NCBI GenBank assembly: GCA_036345935.2
Contig: JADWOT020000003.1
Coordinates: 15,947,574 to 16,011,573 of the forward strand
From: Taenia hydatigena
Lineage: Eukaryota; Platyhelminthes; Cestoda; Cyclophyllidea; Taeniidae
Length of the DNA stretch: 64,000 nucleotides
Reading direction: 5' to 3'
Within the stretch, counting starts at the first letter, position 1, and the number at the start of each line of letters is the position of its first letter. Below, piece by piece: positions 48,901 through 57,372 of this stretch. The translations under genes and the position numbers were made by a program. The notes beneath the pieces are model-generated. The model searched no databases. It was not told the origin of the DNA and was given only the letters and a program-made list of their open reading frames with translations.

Positions 48901-49076
48901 GCCAATCAACTCCCTACGTGGTAGTGCTGCAGACCTCAGAGCTGATTGGAACCTCCGGCAGACTCTTAGGCGAGCCGATAAGTCAGTACCTGCACGGCGA
49001 TAGTGGCAGACGTGTTGCACATCAATTCGTGCTATCGTTCGCCCTGTTGATGGGACAGCACCACTTACTACCTTGA
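644..49076 (+). CDS. Five-Ig, two-FN3 cell-surface adhesion protein (complete 9-exon gene)
   Basis: Coding exons are 656-988, 10298-10825, 14182-15155, 20644-21029, 32025-32361, 38184-38373, 43594-43830, 44603-44768 and 48739-49076. Every intron is GT-AG, every junction is phase-compatible, and the sum is exactly 1,163 codons with the only in-frame stop at the end. The predicted 1,162-residue protein has a signal peptide (1-21), Ig1 (Cys60-Trp76-Cys130), Ig2 (Cys191-Trp205-Cys304), Ig3 (Cys449-Trp461-Cys592), Ig4 (Cys644-Cys752, no core Trp), Ig5 (Cys819-Trp831-Cys886), FN3-1 (about 900-995), FN3-2 (about 998-1120) and a short hydrophobic tail. Ig-then-FN3 order with a lipid-type tail is known from small neural adhesion proteins such as insect Klingon and Wrapper, so an adhesion or axon-guidance role is inferred from architecture only. 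The long loop insertions within Ig2-Ig4 are unusual. The orthologue is unknown to me. Confidence 0.9.
989..7229 (+). other. Intron 1, unique part before the inverted repeat
   Basis: About 6.2 kb of AT-rich sequence with stops in all frames and no segment with coding character that I could recognise. The only structure seen is a short diverged direct repeat at 6497-6745 that recurs at 49383-49640, listed separately. Open frames of up to about 80 codons here (for example around 3690-4070 and 5090-5540) overlap on opposite strands and match no domain pattern. Confidence 0.6.
6497..6745 (+). repeat. Diverged direct repeat D, copy 1
   Basis: Matches 49383-49640 in the same orientation with many substitutions and small indels. 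Shared words include CAAGACTACGCTGAATG and ACAGATTAGCG. One copy lies in intron 1, about 0.5 kb before the left inverted arm. The other lies just past the 3' end of the gene. It could be an old piece of locus duplication or two members of a genome-wide interspersed family. Confidence 0.7.
10298..10825 (+). CDS. Exon 2: end of Ig1 and start of Ig2 (residues 112-287)
   Basis: The acceptor is ATTTTACAG|ATA and the donor is CGCAG|GTGATG, phase 0 at both ends (528 nt). It supplies the Ig1 strand-F motif DKGTYTC (Cys130). It then starts Ig2 with Cys191 (GRLVCR) and Trp205 (RVTWFYHG). The C-to-F loop of Ig2 contains a lysine/arginine-rich run (KKGRKKSRQR, 232-241). An identical copy of all 528 bases lies on the minus strand at 57373-57900. 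Confidence 0.92.
14182..15155 (+). CDS. Exon 3: end of Ig2, S/T/P-rich linker and complete Ig3 (residues 288-611)
   Basis: The acceptor is TTTCATTTAG|GTA and the donor is GGCAG|GTCAGT. The exon enters in phase 0 and leaves in phase 2 (974 nt). It closes Ig2 with RHAGMYMC (Cys304). A roughly 130-residue linker rich in Ser, Thr and Pro (about 311-360) follows, with a basic RSRRRR stretch at 416-421. Ig3 has Cys449 (MVLECAA), Trp461 (KLVWFKG) and Cys592 (DATRYTC). The 143-residue Cys-Cys distance in Ig3 is about twice normal. GC content is far above the neighbouring introns. Its twin on the minus strand differs by five synonymous bases. Confidence 0.92.
16251..20224 (+). other. Intron 3, part beyond the inverted arm
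   Basis: No exon recognised. AT-rich sequence containing a short A-rich run near 18450 and, at about 19230-19400, a fragment of the dispersed repeat family also seen near 24.2, 29.4 and 33.9 kb. Open frames at 16155-16532 and 19128-19412 have no recognisable domain, and the second lies in that repeat. Confidence 0.6.
19230..19400 (+). repeat. Fragment of dispersed repeat family F
   Basis: Aligns with 33820-33990 (shared pattern TTACTAGGGCG / CTACTAGGGCG, then GGGGCTAC / TTGGGCTACC, then a GCC-ACC / GCC-CAG region ending in AGAGCC / AGGGCC). It aligns more weakly with 24190-24300 and 29430-29560. It may be the edge of a further, older copy of the 20-24 kb duplication unit or a non-autonomous interspersed element. 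Confidence 0.5.
20225..24300 (+). repeat. Direct duplication F, copy 1 (contains exon 4)
   Basis: Colinear with about 24995-29510 in the same orientation. Matching stations are 20260/25027, 20911/25190, 21310/26345, 21590/26650, 22020/27085, 22450/27525, 22880/27880, 23215/28110, 23640/28985 and 23890/29255. Divergence is high, with many indels, so the event is much older than the inverted arms. This copy retains the intact exon 4; the second has only its 3' third. Confidence 0.8.
20644..21029 (+). CDS. Exon 4: most of Ig4 (residues 612-741)
   Basis: The acceptor is TTTTTAATTATAG|TCT and the donor is ACCA|GTGAGT. It enters in phase 2 and leaves in phase 1 (386 nt). It carries the strand-B motif ENATLTCEA with Cys644 in an N-A-T sequon context, and ends in AAMVRLRIT, the strand-E/F region that exon 5 completes. 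No Trp occupies the expected strand-C position; the local sequence is LQLTLLRGSG. The loop between is long and acidic/proline-rich. The phase fits only if the first base T completes the AG left by exon 3, giving Ser612. Confidence 0.88.
24995..29510 (+). repeat. Direct duplication F, copy 2 (exon-4 relic)
   Basis: Second, diverged copy of 20225-24300, lying wholly within intron 4. About 280 bp corresponding to the 5' two-thirds of exon 4 and its acceptor are missing between about 25160 and 25190. Beyond the exon relic the copy is non-coding. Shared words with copy 1 include CGAGCCCAGTG, TAGGGAATGCA/TAGGGAATACA and GCCCACCCATATCTCTGT/GCCCAGTCATATCTCTGT. Confidence 0.8.
25190..25308 (+). pseudogene. 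Relic of the 3' third of exon 4
   Basis: These 119 bases are colinear with 20911-21029 without an indel. Their translation in the matching frame has no stop in 40 codons and keeps FSER, ETI, DPR and MVRL at the same positions as exon 4. However, the 5' two-thirds of the exon with its acceptor are absent, and the donor GT is replaced by TT at 25309-25310. It therefore cannot be spliced like exon 4. I read it as a dead exon fragment from the intron-4 duplication. Confidence 0.75.
29511..32024 (+). other. End of intron 4
   Basis: No gene recognised. AT-rich non-coding sequence with overlapping open frames under 95 codons on the minus strand (30704-30982, 31034-31493, 31744-32068), none with a domain pattern or plausible paired splice sites. 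It ends in the pyrimidine-rich acceptor of exon 5 (CGCCTTCAACCCAG). Confidence 0.55.
32025..32361 (+). CDS. Exon 5: end of Ig4 and start of Ig5 (residues 741-853)
   Basis: The acceptor is CTTCAACCCAG|AT and the donor is GACGG|GTAAGT. It enters in phase 1 and leaves in phase 2 (337 nt). The exon completes Ig4 with EDNNYYVC (Cys752). A proline/glycine-rich linker follows (PPKAGPPP, then SGGDGEGG). Ig5 begins with RLECRSLGQPSPQW (Cys819, Trp829/831). An alternative donor GAG|GTAATT at 32344 is weaker and breaks the phase with exon 6. Minus-strand frames here are shadows. Confidence 0.92.
33340..33990 (+). repeat. Partial third copy of repeat F
   Basis: Similar to about 23650-24300 and 28990-29510 in the same orientation. 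Examples are the AATTTGCGT...GAGAAGACATTT word pair, GAGAGGTGGAGGAAGCA against GAGAAGTGGAGGAGGCA, and the terminal GAGTCTT region. Highly diverged and non-coding. It lies in intron 5. Confidence 0.55.
35690..36420 (+). repeat. Internal tandem duplication of about 430 bp, diverged
   Basis: The segment from about 35690 to 36115 resembles 36120-36420. Paired words are ATGTCTGCC / GTGTCTGCC, GCTCACCTCACTCT / GCTTACCTAACTCT, TTGGTTTTCGCAGAATCTCCTTACCAT / TTGGTTCCTGCAAAATCTCCTAACCAT (each compared in pieces). Copy 2 of repeat E at 62600-62990 seems to hold only one unit, so the duplication postdates the E event or was lost there. Confidence 0.55.
37036..37091 (+). repeat. Perfect 28-bp tandem pair
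   Basis: Two exact, head-to-tail copies of a 28-bp unit beginning GCGTGACGTGTCAGATGAGC and ending TTTCTGTA (37036-37063 and 37064-37091). The unit is absent from the matching place in repeat E copy 2 (about 63610). GTGACGTGTCA recurs in part at about 35392. Probably a recent slippage event in the intron. Confidence 0.9.
38184..38373 (+). CDS. Exon 6: end of Ig5 and start of FN3-1 (residues 853-916)
   Basis: The acceptor is TCTCTCCTTGAG|ATA and the donor is ACG|GTGAGT. It enters in phase 2 and leaves in phase 0 (190 nt). It contains GYTVRVYQ, SELILPAAYW and the strand-F motif GSYSCTAENRLG (Cys886), the classical end of an I-set Ig domain, then CPNVTACT leading into the first FN3 domain. The more obvious acceptor at 38191 (ACACAG|TTC) would give phase 1 and a frameshift after exon 5. 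Confidence 0.88.
38374..43593 (+). other. Intron 6
   Basis: No exon recognised in about 5.2 kb. Short diverged self-similarity is visible (39670-39740 against 40312-40385; 40008-40035 against 41905-41935). The longest frame, 40754-41038 on the minus strand, has 94 codons, no ATG and no family resemblance. The intron ends in the acceptor TTGAAATTGACAG. Confidence 0.55.
43594..43830 (+). CDS. Exon 7: body of FN3-1 (residues 917-995)
   Basis: The acceptor is GAAATTGACAG|GTG and the donor is ATCCAG|GTATGC, phase 0 at both ends (237 nt, 79 codons). The pattern is that of an FN3 domain: PPKETGGLPLTHYELRI for strands B-C, then LPDLTPNHFYKFALSAVTSAG for strands E-G. The strand-B Trp usual in FN3 is replaced in the VELCVIPP segment. 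FN3 domains serve as spacers or ligand-binding modules in adhesion proteins. Confidence 0.9.
43831..44602 (+). other. Intron 7
   Basis: A short intron of 772 bp, AT-rich, with no additional exon or repeat seen. The frame at 44019-44333 overlaps nothing conserved and is taken as chance. The acceptor is GTCATTGTATTTGAG. Confidence 0.7.
44603..44768 (+). CDS. Exon 8: first half of FN3-2 (residues 996-1051)
   Basis: The acceptor is TTGTATTTGAG|GTT and the donor is GGACCAG|GTCAGT. It enters in phase 0 and leaves in phase 1 (166 nt). It encodes SSDYLVRWILESDGGSPVIM followed by YKIKIRPV, the strand B-C region of an FN3 domain with its core Trp and the glycine-rich turn. Methionine 997 is internal, not a start, because the frame continues from exon 7 through GTT. 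Confidence 0.88.
44769..48738 (+). other. Intron 8
   Basis: About 4 kb with no recognisable exon, repeat partner or RNA gene. Minus-strand frames at 45052-45403, 46092-46274 and 48166-48426 are short and featureless. It ends in a strong pyrimidine-rich acceptor (CTTTCATTCCCCTCACCACAG). Confidence 0.6.
48739..49076 (+). CDS. Exon 9: second half of FN3-2 and C-terminal tail (residues 1051-1162, stop)
   Basis: The acceptor is CCCCTCACCACAG|TA, entering in phase 1; the stop is TGA at 49074-49076. It finishes FN3-2 with MYRIKSLQPGTSYEVNLVGQ and NSVGQSTPYVV, then a hinge and the tail FVLSFALLMGQHHLLP (1147-1162) preceded by HGDSGRR. This resembles a GPI-attachment signal with a candidate omega site near Gly1137-Gly1140. 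It is short and interrupted by two His, so secretion without an anchor is also possible. There is no 20-residue transmembrane segment. The large minus-strand frame at 48525-48854 is a shadow. Confidence 0.9.
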
Positions 49077-49382
49077 AGCAGTGACACCCTTCCACCCACT
49101 CCTGATTCCATGACGGCCAATTCTCATCCTGTGATATATTCTGGCCCTCCTTCCCTCATATGATGGAGCCTTTATTTTAATGTTGTCAACAATTTCGTGG
49201 TAACCGACGCTTGATATCGCTGACTTCTACCATACCATGTCATTCCATTTTGTATTTGTGTTGTGCAACCACACAGTGTTACTACTTGTCACTTCAATTC
49301 CCCCTTTTATGAACCGTGAAACACTATTTTGTGAAAAGACGAAAGCAGCCGATTATAAGGCCCAGTCCAGTCCAGTCCTGGA

Positions 49383-49640
49383 CCAGCCTTTGATTGCTTT
49401 GTTGCATATCACAAGACTACGCTGAATGTCATTAGTGCCTCTGCTACGAGTTTCAGTGGATCCAGCCATCTGCAGCAGGTGTATGAATCTCATTTTCAGT
49501 GGGCGAAAGTCTGTGTCGTTCTATTAACTTAAGTCACACATCTCTCACGCCGTCGCAGGTTCTCACCTATCCACGAATACCTGCCACCTGCATTGTGGAG
49601 GCACAGATTAGCGAGTGGGTTGCAGTTGAGGGGTATGCAA
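49383..49640 (+). repeat. Diverged direct repeat D, copy 2
   Basis: Same-orientation partner of 6497-6745 in intron 1, sharing CAAGACTACGCTGAATG, a TTTC/TTTCAGTGGA word and ACAGATTAGCG. It sits about 300 bp beyond the stop codon, possibly within the 3' UTR. Confidence 0.7.
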
Positions 49641-50625
49641 ACAGTGCACAAAAACAAGCTAAAAGAGGATTCATTTTCCAATCTTATCTACTCAAAATGT
49701 TCGCAAAAAATATCTTTGAAATTGGATAAATGGATTAATGTTCGTCATCCTCTCCAACACATCGATTAGTTTAACAAAGATTGTGCAATAATTTTATTGT
49801 CAAATTAGACTTCAATTTGGATGCTCGGGGATTCCGTGTGGTGGTATTACCTCTGGGGCCTAGTAGAAGCCTAATTTACCGCCTTGTATAACTCCTTCGA
49901 AATGCAGAAAAATTAAGAGGTTCAGAGTGGTTGCAGCGGGAAGCGAAGCATTCTATAAAGGCTAACCACTTAGGTTTCCTTTGATGAACGCTAAACCTTC
50001 ACGAAGCAGAAAGTGACCATATGGCACAGCTGAGCGAACCTGTAACGACCTCTTCAGCATCTACGCTGGACCCGTGTTCCGCAGAAATGCTGTTAGTACT
50101 CCAACCTACATTACCGGAGAATCACCAACAAAGATTCGTTATGGAGCTGCCTTCCATACCCGTGTGCTTATTTGCACGAAACGAATTTATCAGTTGTTTT
50201 TATACTGAGAAAACTCAACAGGGTATGAATCGCGGACGTGTAAGTATGACCCTATTGGGAGCTTCCCGTTTGCCATGACTAGCAGAAAGTAATACATATT
50301 CCCATGACCCGTGATTTTGTCCCCGTGTGGATACCAGTCCAAAAAAAGGCCCACGAAATTGTATAGAAATGCATTGGTATTTCGCTTGGCCACTTAATGG
50401 TAAATAAAACAAAAAAACCATTCATTTTTTACATAAAAACAACTATGGTGAACAATGGATTCGAAAATGAACTCAATCGTATTCAAATTTATCAAAAAGG
50501 GAGATCTTTGGGCAAACATTGTGTGTATTACCTTCACAAAGGCTGAGGGTATTTAAAGATTGATAGGGACTGAAAATAAAATGTACCGCAAGAAGTAAAC
50601 TCAATAAACTTTCATATCCTTTTTT

Positions 50626-51371
50626 ACCAAACTGGTAACAGGAACCGGTATTCTAATACCAAATAATATTTCTTTTTCCGACACGTGTAAGAACTCTGAT
50701 GTCGTCACATTTCCTCCGTTCCGTTGATGATAAAGGGAAATTACCTCTCGTTTTTGCCCCCAAACGCATATAACAATAGAACGTGTAAGGGTATATGCAG
50801 TAAAATTTTCTTCATAAGAAACAGTTATAATAGAAGGTGGTAACTATTGAACAAAGGAGCATTTAATTTGCAGTTCTGGAATGGTGGTTAACCTGTCATA
50901 TCTCCTTTCGAACTCACAAGGAGAAGGAAAACTTCAAGGTGGTAACTTGGACTTTAAACTGCTACTGAAAAGAAAGCTTTGTCCAGCACCTCAGAGCCTA
51001 ACTTAACCTCATAATATTCCACCGCAGATAAACAAAATAAAACAAATTTCAAAACAGTAGTCCAAAAAACACTAAACCCTATTCCCATTTAGCCGTGATG
51101 ACAAGAGTCAATTAAATGTTTAACAAAGGAGGGAGATAAGGGATAGCCTTCTCAAAGGGGTGTCAATAGACGCGCATTGGGCGGTGGAAAAGAAAAAATG
51201 ATGCTATTATTGGCCAAGTTGTCGCTTTAGGCAATCCCCAGGGTAGGTTTTACGCAGAAATATGAAACTGTAGTAACGCGAAATTCACTCCCACTTATAG
51301 CGCAGCAGCACTAGGCAGACCAGCGGAAAAATCGACTGAAAGGTAAAGTCAGTTCTCCTTCTGTTGGACCC
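50626..51371 (+). repeat. Third, diverged copy of an intron-2 segment
   Basis: Same orientation as 12479-13313, hence inverted relative to 54885-55719. Shared pieces are GTAAGAACT-TGATGT-GTC, the GCATATAACAA word, TATGCAGTA, CAGTTATTAT/CAGTTATAAT, CAGTTCTGG and TACGCA-AAATATG. Divergence is far above that of the two 9-kb arms, so this is an older event lying directly beside the right arm. Confidence 0.75.
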
Positions 51372-51439
51372 TGAATGAATGCAAGAATTTTAATGCGTGT
51401 GTCCCCTTATTCTCTATTTCAATGTGTTTCAAGAATAAA

Positions 51440-51910
51440 GCAATGGAATGCGGCATTTAATGCGATCTTAAGCTCAAAATGGGTGGCTTAGATATTTCTG
51501 GAAAAAGGCATATATATCAAATATTCGATATTCGATAGTTTGACAGTACCAGGATGGAAAATTTTGAGCGGAAAAAGGAAGGTCCAAAAAATCTGACCGA
51601 GAGCTAAAACTGGGCATTAGAAGTTCTTACAATGGGAGGGCTTTTATCCTTAAATAAGTTGACCCTTGGTCTTGGTTTTGATTTAAGTAAGCGGCACTTC
51701 TTAGGTTTTACTACAGTGGGGTAGATCAAAATTAAAACGCACTGCTTACGTATCCTTTAGGTAGGGGAATGGCCGATTTAGGCTTGGCAATCCCATGCTA
51801 TCGTGCATTTGTATCGAAATCGGCTAATTACTTATAGGCGTAAAAAGCTTGTGATTTTGGTGCTACTTGCAAAATACGAAGAAGAAGATCGCCTCTATTT
51901 TCTTTGAGCC
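51440..51910 (-). repeat. Mosaic of inverted intron-4 and intron-5 fragments
   Basis: About 51440-51800 is the reverse complement of roughly 21570-21930 in intron 4; the paired word is TTTAATGCGAT at one end and the motif ACTTCTTAG near 51700. The sequence continues at about 51785-51910 as the reverse complement of about 37860-37990 in intron 5 (CAATTACTTATAGGC / GCCTATAAGTAATTG). Two distant intron pieces are thus joined in inverted orientation right at the inner edge of the right arm. Confidence 0.75.
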
Positions 51911-53044
51911 ATTATTTTGCCAACTTTATTTCAATTTCCAAATATCATATAATAGCTTTCACATTCCCTCATGTAGATGTAAAGCGAATCCAACGCCTGA
52001 CCAAAACTTCTTCCTGTCTCCAATACTTAGGGTTCGTCAACAATGGTCATATGAATACTACACGAATCGACATGATAAATGGGTGAAATGATGCAGTTTA
52101 CTGCGATGACTTAATAATTTGTTTGTCTCCGTGTTTAGCTGCAATGGCGCTGCAATCTTCAAAGGTTATGCCTCTGCCTTGATGTGCGATTCGACCCTAC
52201 GCGTTGGACTAACAGTAACTTGGCGTTTCTGGTGGACTCGAGGGGGCAAGGGAGGGGGAGCACTTATCACAAACTCAAGTCACGCTACTCCTTTCGGGTG
52301 ACTGACAAGGCCTCGTCATCTCACTGCTGCATCATGGCTCATTAATGGCCTTCTCTTACAAGTTGCAGAACACTGTCTGATTACTAACAATCTTGCTTTC
52401 CTTTTCAAAAGGGGAGACGTATCGCAAATAATGCCAACATTTTACTCCGAGTCCCTTTGACTGCTCAAAACGTTGGTCTACTTGATGACACAGATACATG
52501 TCATCTTGTCCTAAGCATTTTCTACTTATTTACAATTTGCAAATGTGATATCCTCGGCCACGTTGAATGGTCTGCACGTCAAGTGATAAATTCGCTGTAC
52601 AAAATCGCCTCTCGTTTACAGTTCTTGTGGTCAAAATGTGGTTTTGCGAAACTTCAACCGGAATGCAACAATTGCAACACCGCGGTGGTCAGAGTTTACC
52701 GAGCCTTTAGGTAAGAAATACAATGAAATACTCCAAGCTGTGCTTTAGGCCAGATAGTCTCATTCACCCTTGTGTTTAAAATGATTTACTGGTATCTTTA
52801 CGTCATCCTCATACGTAAACTTGTAAATTCAAACTCAGAAGGAAACTTCGGCAAACATAAAGACGTTGGAGTTAGGCCAACTATGAGAAACATTTGTGCC
52901 TATTCAATACTACTAAACATACCACACTCAACGACACTTTATGATGACTCATGGGATGTAACACAAAGCATGCGACCCAAAGTGGTCCTTCCAAACAACC
53001 AACTTGCAATTCAACTCTTCGGTTTTGCAAAGATATTCACTGAC

Positions 53045-54018
53045 CTGCCAACATCAGTCCAATTTCCATGTCCCCCAAGTGGTCCCATATCCAGCTGAGC
53101 CAGGCAGGTATACCTTGTAGCATCAGACACGCCCAAATTGTCAACAATCAGTCTCGATACCGCAATAACTGGCACACCGGTATCGTCTTTTCTTAGGCCC
53201 GCCACCACCGAAAATCGATCCAGTCGGGTTCCAGTGAAGTCACTCTCCTTCGGAGTCAAATTCGCACCCTCCGTGTCGGTCAGCGATTTCATGTCGGACA
53301 GATTGCTCCTTGCAGGCGCTTCCATGATGGCTGGAAACAGCTGATCATCCTCGGCTACCCTTGTGCCCAAATATTTCATCGCTTCTGTCAGTGGGAGATA
53401 GTTTAATGCCTCACGTATCCCTACATCAAAATTGACATCGTTAAGGGAGGAGAGACCTTCCGGAGGTGGTAGGTTGCTGCCACCTCCTCCCTTGAACCAC
53501 ACCAATTTGGGGGGCGGGTTGCCACGTGCCGCGCATTCCAGAACCATTTTTTCACCCTCTCTAGCTACTGGACGATTAGCGTAGGCCCATGGAGGAAGTA
53601 GAGGTGTTTCGCTGCCTCGACGCCGACGCGAGCGATCGTTGAAACGACCTCGCGTTATCCACGAGTTGTGTGGTGCGGGAGAAGTGGATGGGTTGGTGTC
53701 AACTAGACGCGGGTTGCCGGGAAGCATTCGAGGGCGTGAGAAAACAATCAGACGGATGGGTTGCACTTGAATGAGGAATTCGGTGTTGATGCCACTGTCA
53801 AGGGAGGGATCGAAGGGGTTCGGTGTGGTGGTGAATGTGGAAGTGTAAGTGGAGGTGTGGGCTGAGGAGGACGCGGTGAAAGCGGCGCTGGGAGGAGCGA
53901 AAAGGGCTTTGGTGATCTGATCGCCTGGCGCAGGTGCGTGGTAAACGGGATTCGGTGCCTCCGCCTTGCACATGTACATGCCCGCATGTCGCGGCGTCAG
54001 TTTTGTGAATTTTAAAAC
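53045..54018 (-). CDS. Exon 3 copy on the opposite strand (Ig2 end, linker, Ig3)
   Basis: Reverse-complement twin of 14182-15155. The acceptor (TTTCGTTTAG|GTT on the minus strand) and donor (GGCAG|GTCAGT) are kept, and the frame is open throughout. I counted five nucleotide differences from the left copy, all silent (Val, Pro, Leu, Ser and Pro codons), so the encoded segment is identical. No upstream first exon or downstream partner for this copy lies on the minus strand within the window. Whether it is expressed cannot be seen. Confidence 0.8.
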
Positions 54019-57000
54019 CTAAACGAAACAATCAATAGACATTGATGCCTTCCTGTCTAGCGCCCATTACTTCGGCTTTCTCACTCAACAACCACAATTC
54101 TCTTCGAAGAAAGTCTTTAATGACGAAACGTGTTTCAACTTTAGCTGGACAATCGTCAATCCTCATAAGGTTTCCAGCACTTACATCAAGAATCCATTTA
54201 AACAACTACCGTTTGTCAATAAGTTAGTCGCCATAGCAACGTGAGTGAAAATTAATTCCTTTTGGTAGTAGAGGGCTGAGAGCTAACGATATTTCGTGGC
54301 TTTATTAATTGTGCACTATCAACTAATAATTTGTGGAGTCTGTAAAGGCTTCGTCTTGTTATTGTCCAGTGATTTATTGAGAAAAGCATCCCCTACCATC
54401 GATCGAATCAAGTGTTCCGATGTGAACATTAGGTGATAAGATTGCTTGTAACAATTTTGCGTTGTCGGTACCTACTGGTCTTTGACATTTGCGTAACACG
54501 TATGTGTTTAATGAGATGTTTGAGAGGATACCGAAGACCCAAAACGCAACAGTACGCTCTGTCCTCCTTTAGTTTCATTGTTGTGCATTAAGTTGTGTCC
54601 TCAAAAGAAGTTGATCCTAACATCCACCTCCATGATGAATAAACGAACAATCCTCTTGGCAAGTAATTTCCACTTCCAGCTATTTATTCTGGCTAAAATA
54701 AGGCTCGAGTCTATTGCGGAGAATGCATTCACACCTCTTACCGGCACTTCTGCCAGAAACTACACCTAGTTTTGGTATGAAAACTTCTCTTTCTCACTAA
54801 GGTCCATCTAACCAACTCCCCATCTACCCATTCCAACGCCCACCTCCAAAAGTGCTTACTTGGTGAGTTGGACAATGAGTAATAGAACCAACAGAATAAA
54901 ACTACACTTTATTTATGATGTTAGCATATCCACTGGTCCACCCAAAGCTTTCCTTCGCTGCCGAAATGGGACCTGATACACTCTAAGTGGGATGAAAGTT
55001 GGCGTTACTATAGTTGCATATTTTTGCGTAAATACCCGCCCTGAGGAATGTTGGGTGCGACGATTGGGCCAATACTAGCCTGTCCTTTTCCTTCTTCCAT
55101 ATTTCCTTGACTTTTCTTTTCATTCACACAATCTCTTCCCCTCCTCTCCCTTTATCAAACAGTTAATTGACCATCCCATGAGCATGCCAAAGGAGTGAAG
55201 TGCTGGTTGGTTTTAAAACCCTTGTTTTGAAACTCACTTTATTTAGTTTATTGGTGGTGGCATAACAAGAGGCAACGTGCGGTTGATTTGCTGAACATTT
55301 CCTTCATTTAAGTAGCAATCTTAAGTCCAATTTGAATCTGCTCATCTGCTCATAAATGAATATCTTTCAGTTAGGTAAAAGCAACAAAACTCTGTAGTGT
55401 GTTCAAAGGGTAATATGACGGCTTATTCAACATCCCAGAACTGTATAACTGTCAGGCGAGTTGGCGAATGCAAAGAAAACGCCCTTTTGTGTAATAACTG
55501 CAGCCTTCTTCCATAATAACTGAATCGTGCGAAGAAGTGTCCTACTGCATACGAGTTCATGCAGTCCCTTGTTATATGTGCTTTGGGGGAAGAAGGAGCA
55601 AAGGCAATTATCCTTCCTCATCAACCCAACTGACCGAATTTGACTACATCACAGTTCTTACATGCATCGGGGACGTGACATTATTTGTTATTGAGGACCG
55701 ATTCTCGTCACCACTTTGAACTAAAGATATGGGATTCATTGAGCATATCTCTTGCACTATGGCCTTTTATTTTCTGACCTTATTTTATCCTTTAAAAGTG
55801 TGCAAATTTCAAGGATGTAATGCGCATGACGATTGCCAAGATATTCTCCGTTTAGTAATTTTGAACTCAATGAAGTCCACATTCAAGACCATTGCTCGCC
55901 CCAGTTACCTCTGTGTGCACATATAGAGCGCTATCCTTATAAATTTGAGGACTACTTTACGACTGGTGTCCCCACTAGGACACCCTAAGGCTCAGCGATG
56001 CCAAGGTCAACACGAGGATATTTAAAAGGATCACGTCCACACGCCTGAGCTTTATGTCCCCTTGAGCTCTATACAACATTCACACAAGAATAATTCGTTT
56101 GTTTATCCGAAAACTTCAATCTGACTAAACATTATTGCACAAACTTTGCGAAATAGCACAGCATTTAAATGAGGAAGGCAATTTAGTTGCATTTTAATCT
56201 TGTGGAAACAAATAACGCCTGCTCAAATCAAACAATTTGCCATTTTGAGATTAAAGCGGTCTCAGGACAGTCTAAATGTCATTTGAAAAGAGACACTCTC
56301 ATGGGAACAACTGATCAACCTGAATAATTGTGGCAATCAATTATAAAATGCAGGTTCTTTTTCGCTTTGAAAAGAAGACAGGTAGATTGGAGAGGGAAAC
56401 AGCCTCGTTCTCACTGGAAATTGTTCAATACTTTTCCAGCAATGTGCAAATACATGGGTGAGTTCAATAGTTTCTGAACAAGAATCGCTAATCATTTGTC
56501 GAGGTTTCGGAAGCAATTGTATTGACTTCTTGGTTTAGCCTTGGATTTTTCAATGCACTCAGTACAGCCCTATTAATTATACCATTATGGAGGGAGAGGT
56601 GAGGGTGTGAATTATCTTTTTCCTAACCAAGAAACACAGTCGCATAGTTTCACCCCTAAACGCTTGCATGGAGGCTCGCTAACTTGACTAGGTTTGCAGT
56701 AGCATAAGTCTTGATTACTGCGGTAGGTCAGTTTGGCCGTCTTTAAGAAATGGCTCTTGTTCCTCCGTTGATCCGCCTTCAGGCGTAAATCGTGGACGAT
56801 CAGCTGCACACCCTGTGCTTTTGCCGAATTTCCTCCCACCGTCAAAGCAGTTATCCGACTCACTTCACGATTGAAAGAATGCTGAACTCCTTGAAATGGG
56901 TTAATTTCAGGATGCACATTAAAGAAATTAGGTCGTTTCCAATACACTTAGCCAAACTTTTCTGGCTTTCTGTTTCCCTTAAGAACAATGTGCTGTTTGA

Positions 57001-57372
57001 TGATGCTAGGTTACTTAACGTAAGTGGCCCTCTACTTCAAGGTTCCTTATATCTTCCAAGATATTGACAAACTGCAAATCGTCAAGGCCATGCTATCCAG
57101 TTCTCAAGGTTATCCAAGCCTTTGAGAAAGAGGAATGCATCCCCAACAAAGCTGACTGGAGATTGTGTGTATCTGATTAGTCTAGACAAACAGTTGATGC
57201 ATACATCTCTTTGCAGTCGCAAATGTCACCCTGAACCATACAAATCACCTTAAAATAATGCATTCTTTAAACCGCAGCCAGGACACTACACTTCGTTGCT
57301 TTCTGAGGATGTGGTATCATTTCCTACTTTAAATTACGAAATTTTCACAACAAGCTTGCAGAGGCACATCAC

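Larger units (their letters stand above)
49077..51949 (+). other. 3' UTR and flank, collage of old intron fragments
   Basis: The first few hundred bases after the stop should be 3' UTR. I see no AATAAA close by; the nearest are around 50403 and 50573, so the poly(A) site is unresolved. From 49383 the flank consists partly of diverged copies of the gene's own introns, listed as separate repeats. No ORF of note: the frame at 50021-50278 lacks any domain pattern. Confidence 0.5.

Noticed and set aside
52457..53098. Plus-strand frames of 85 and 108 codons in the right arm
   Set aside because: The left-arm counterparts differ by frameshifts or many replacements, and the second overlaps the antisense of exon 3. 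They are shadows.
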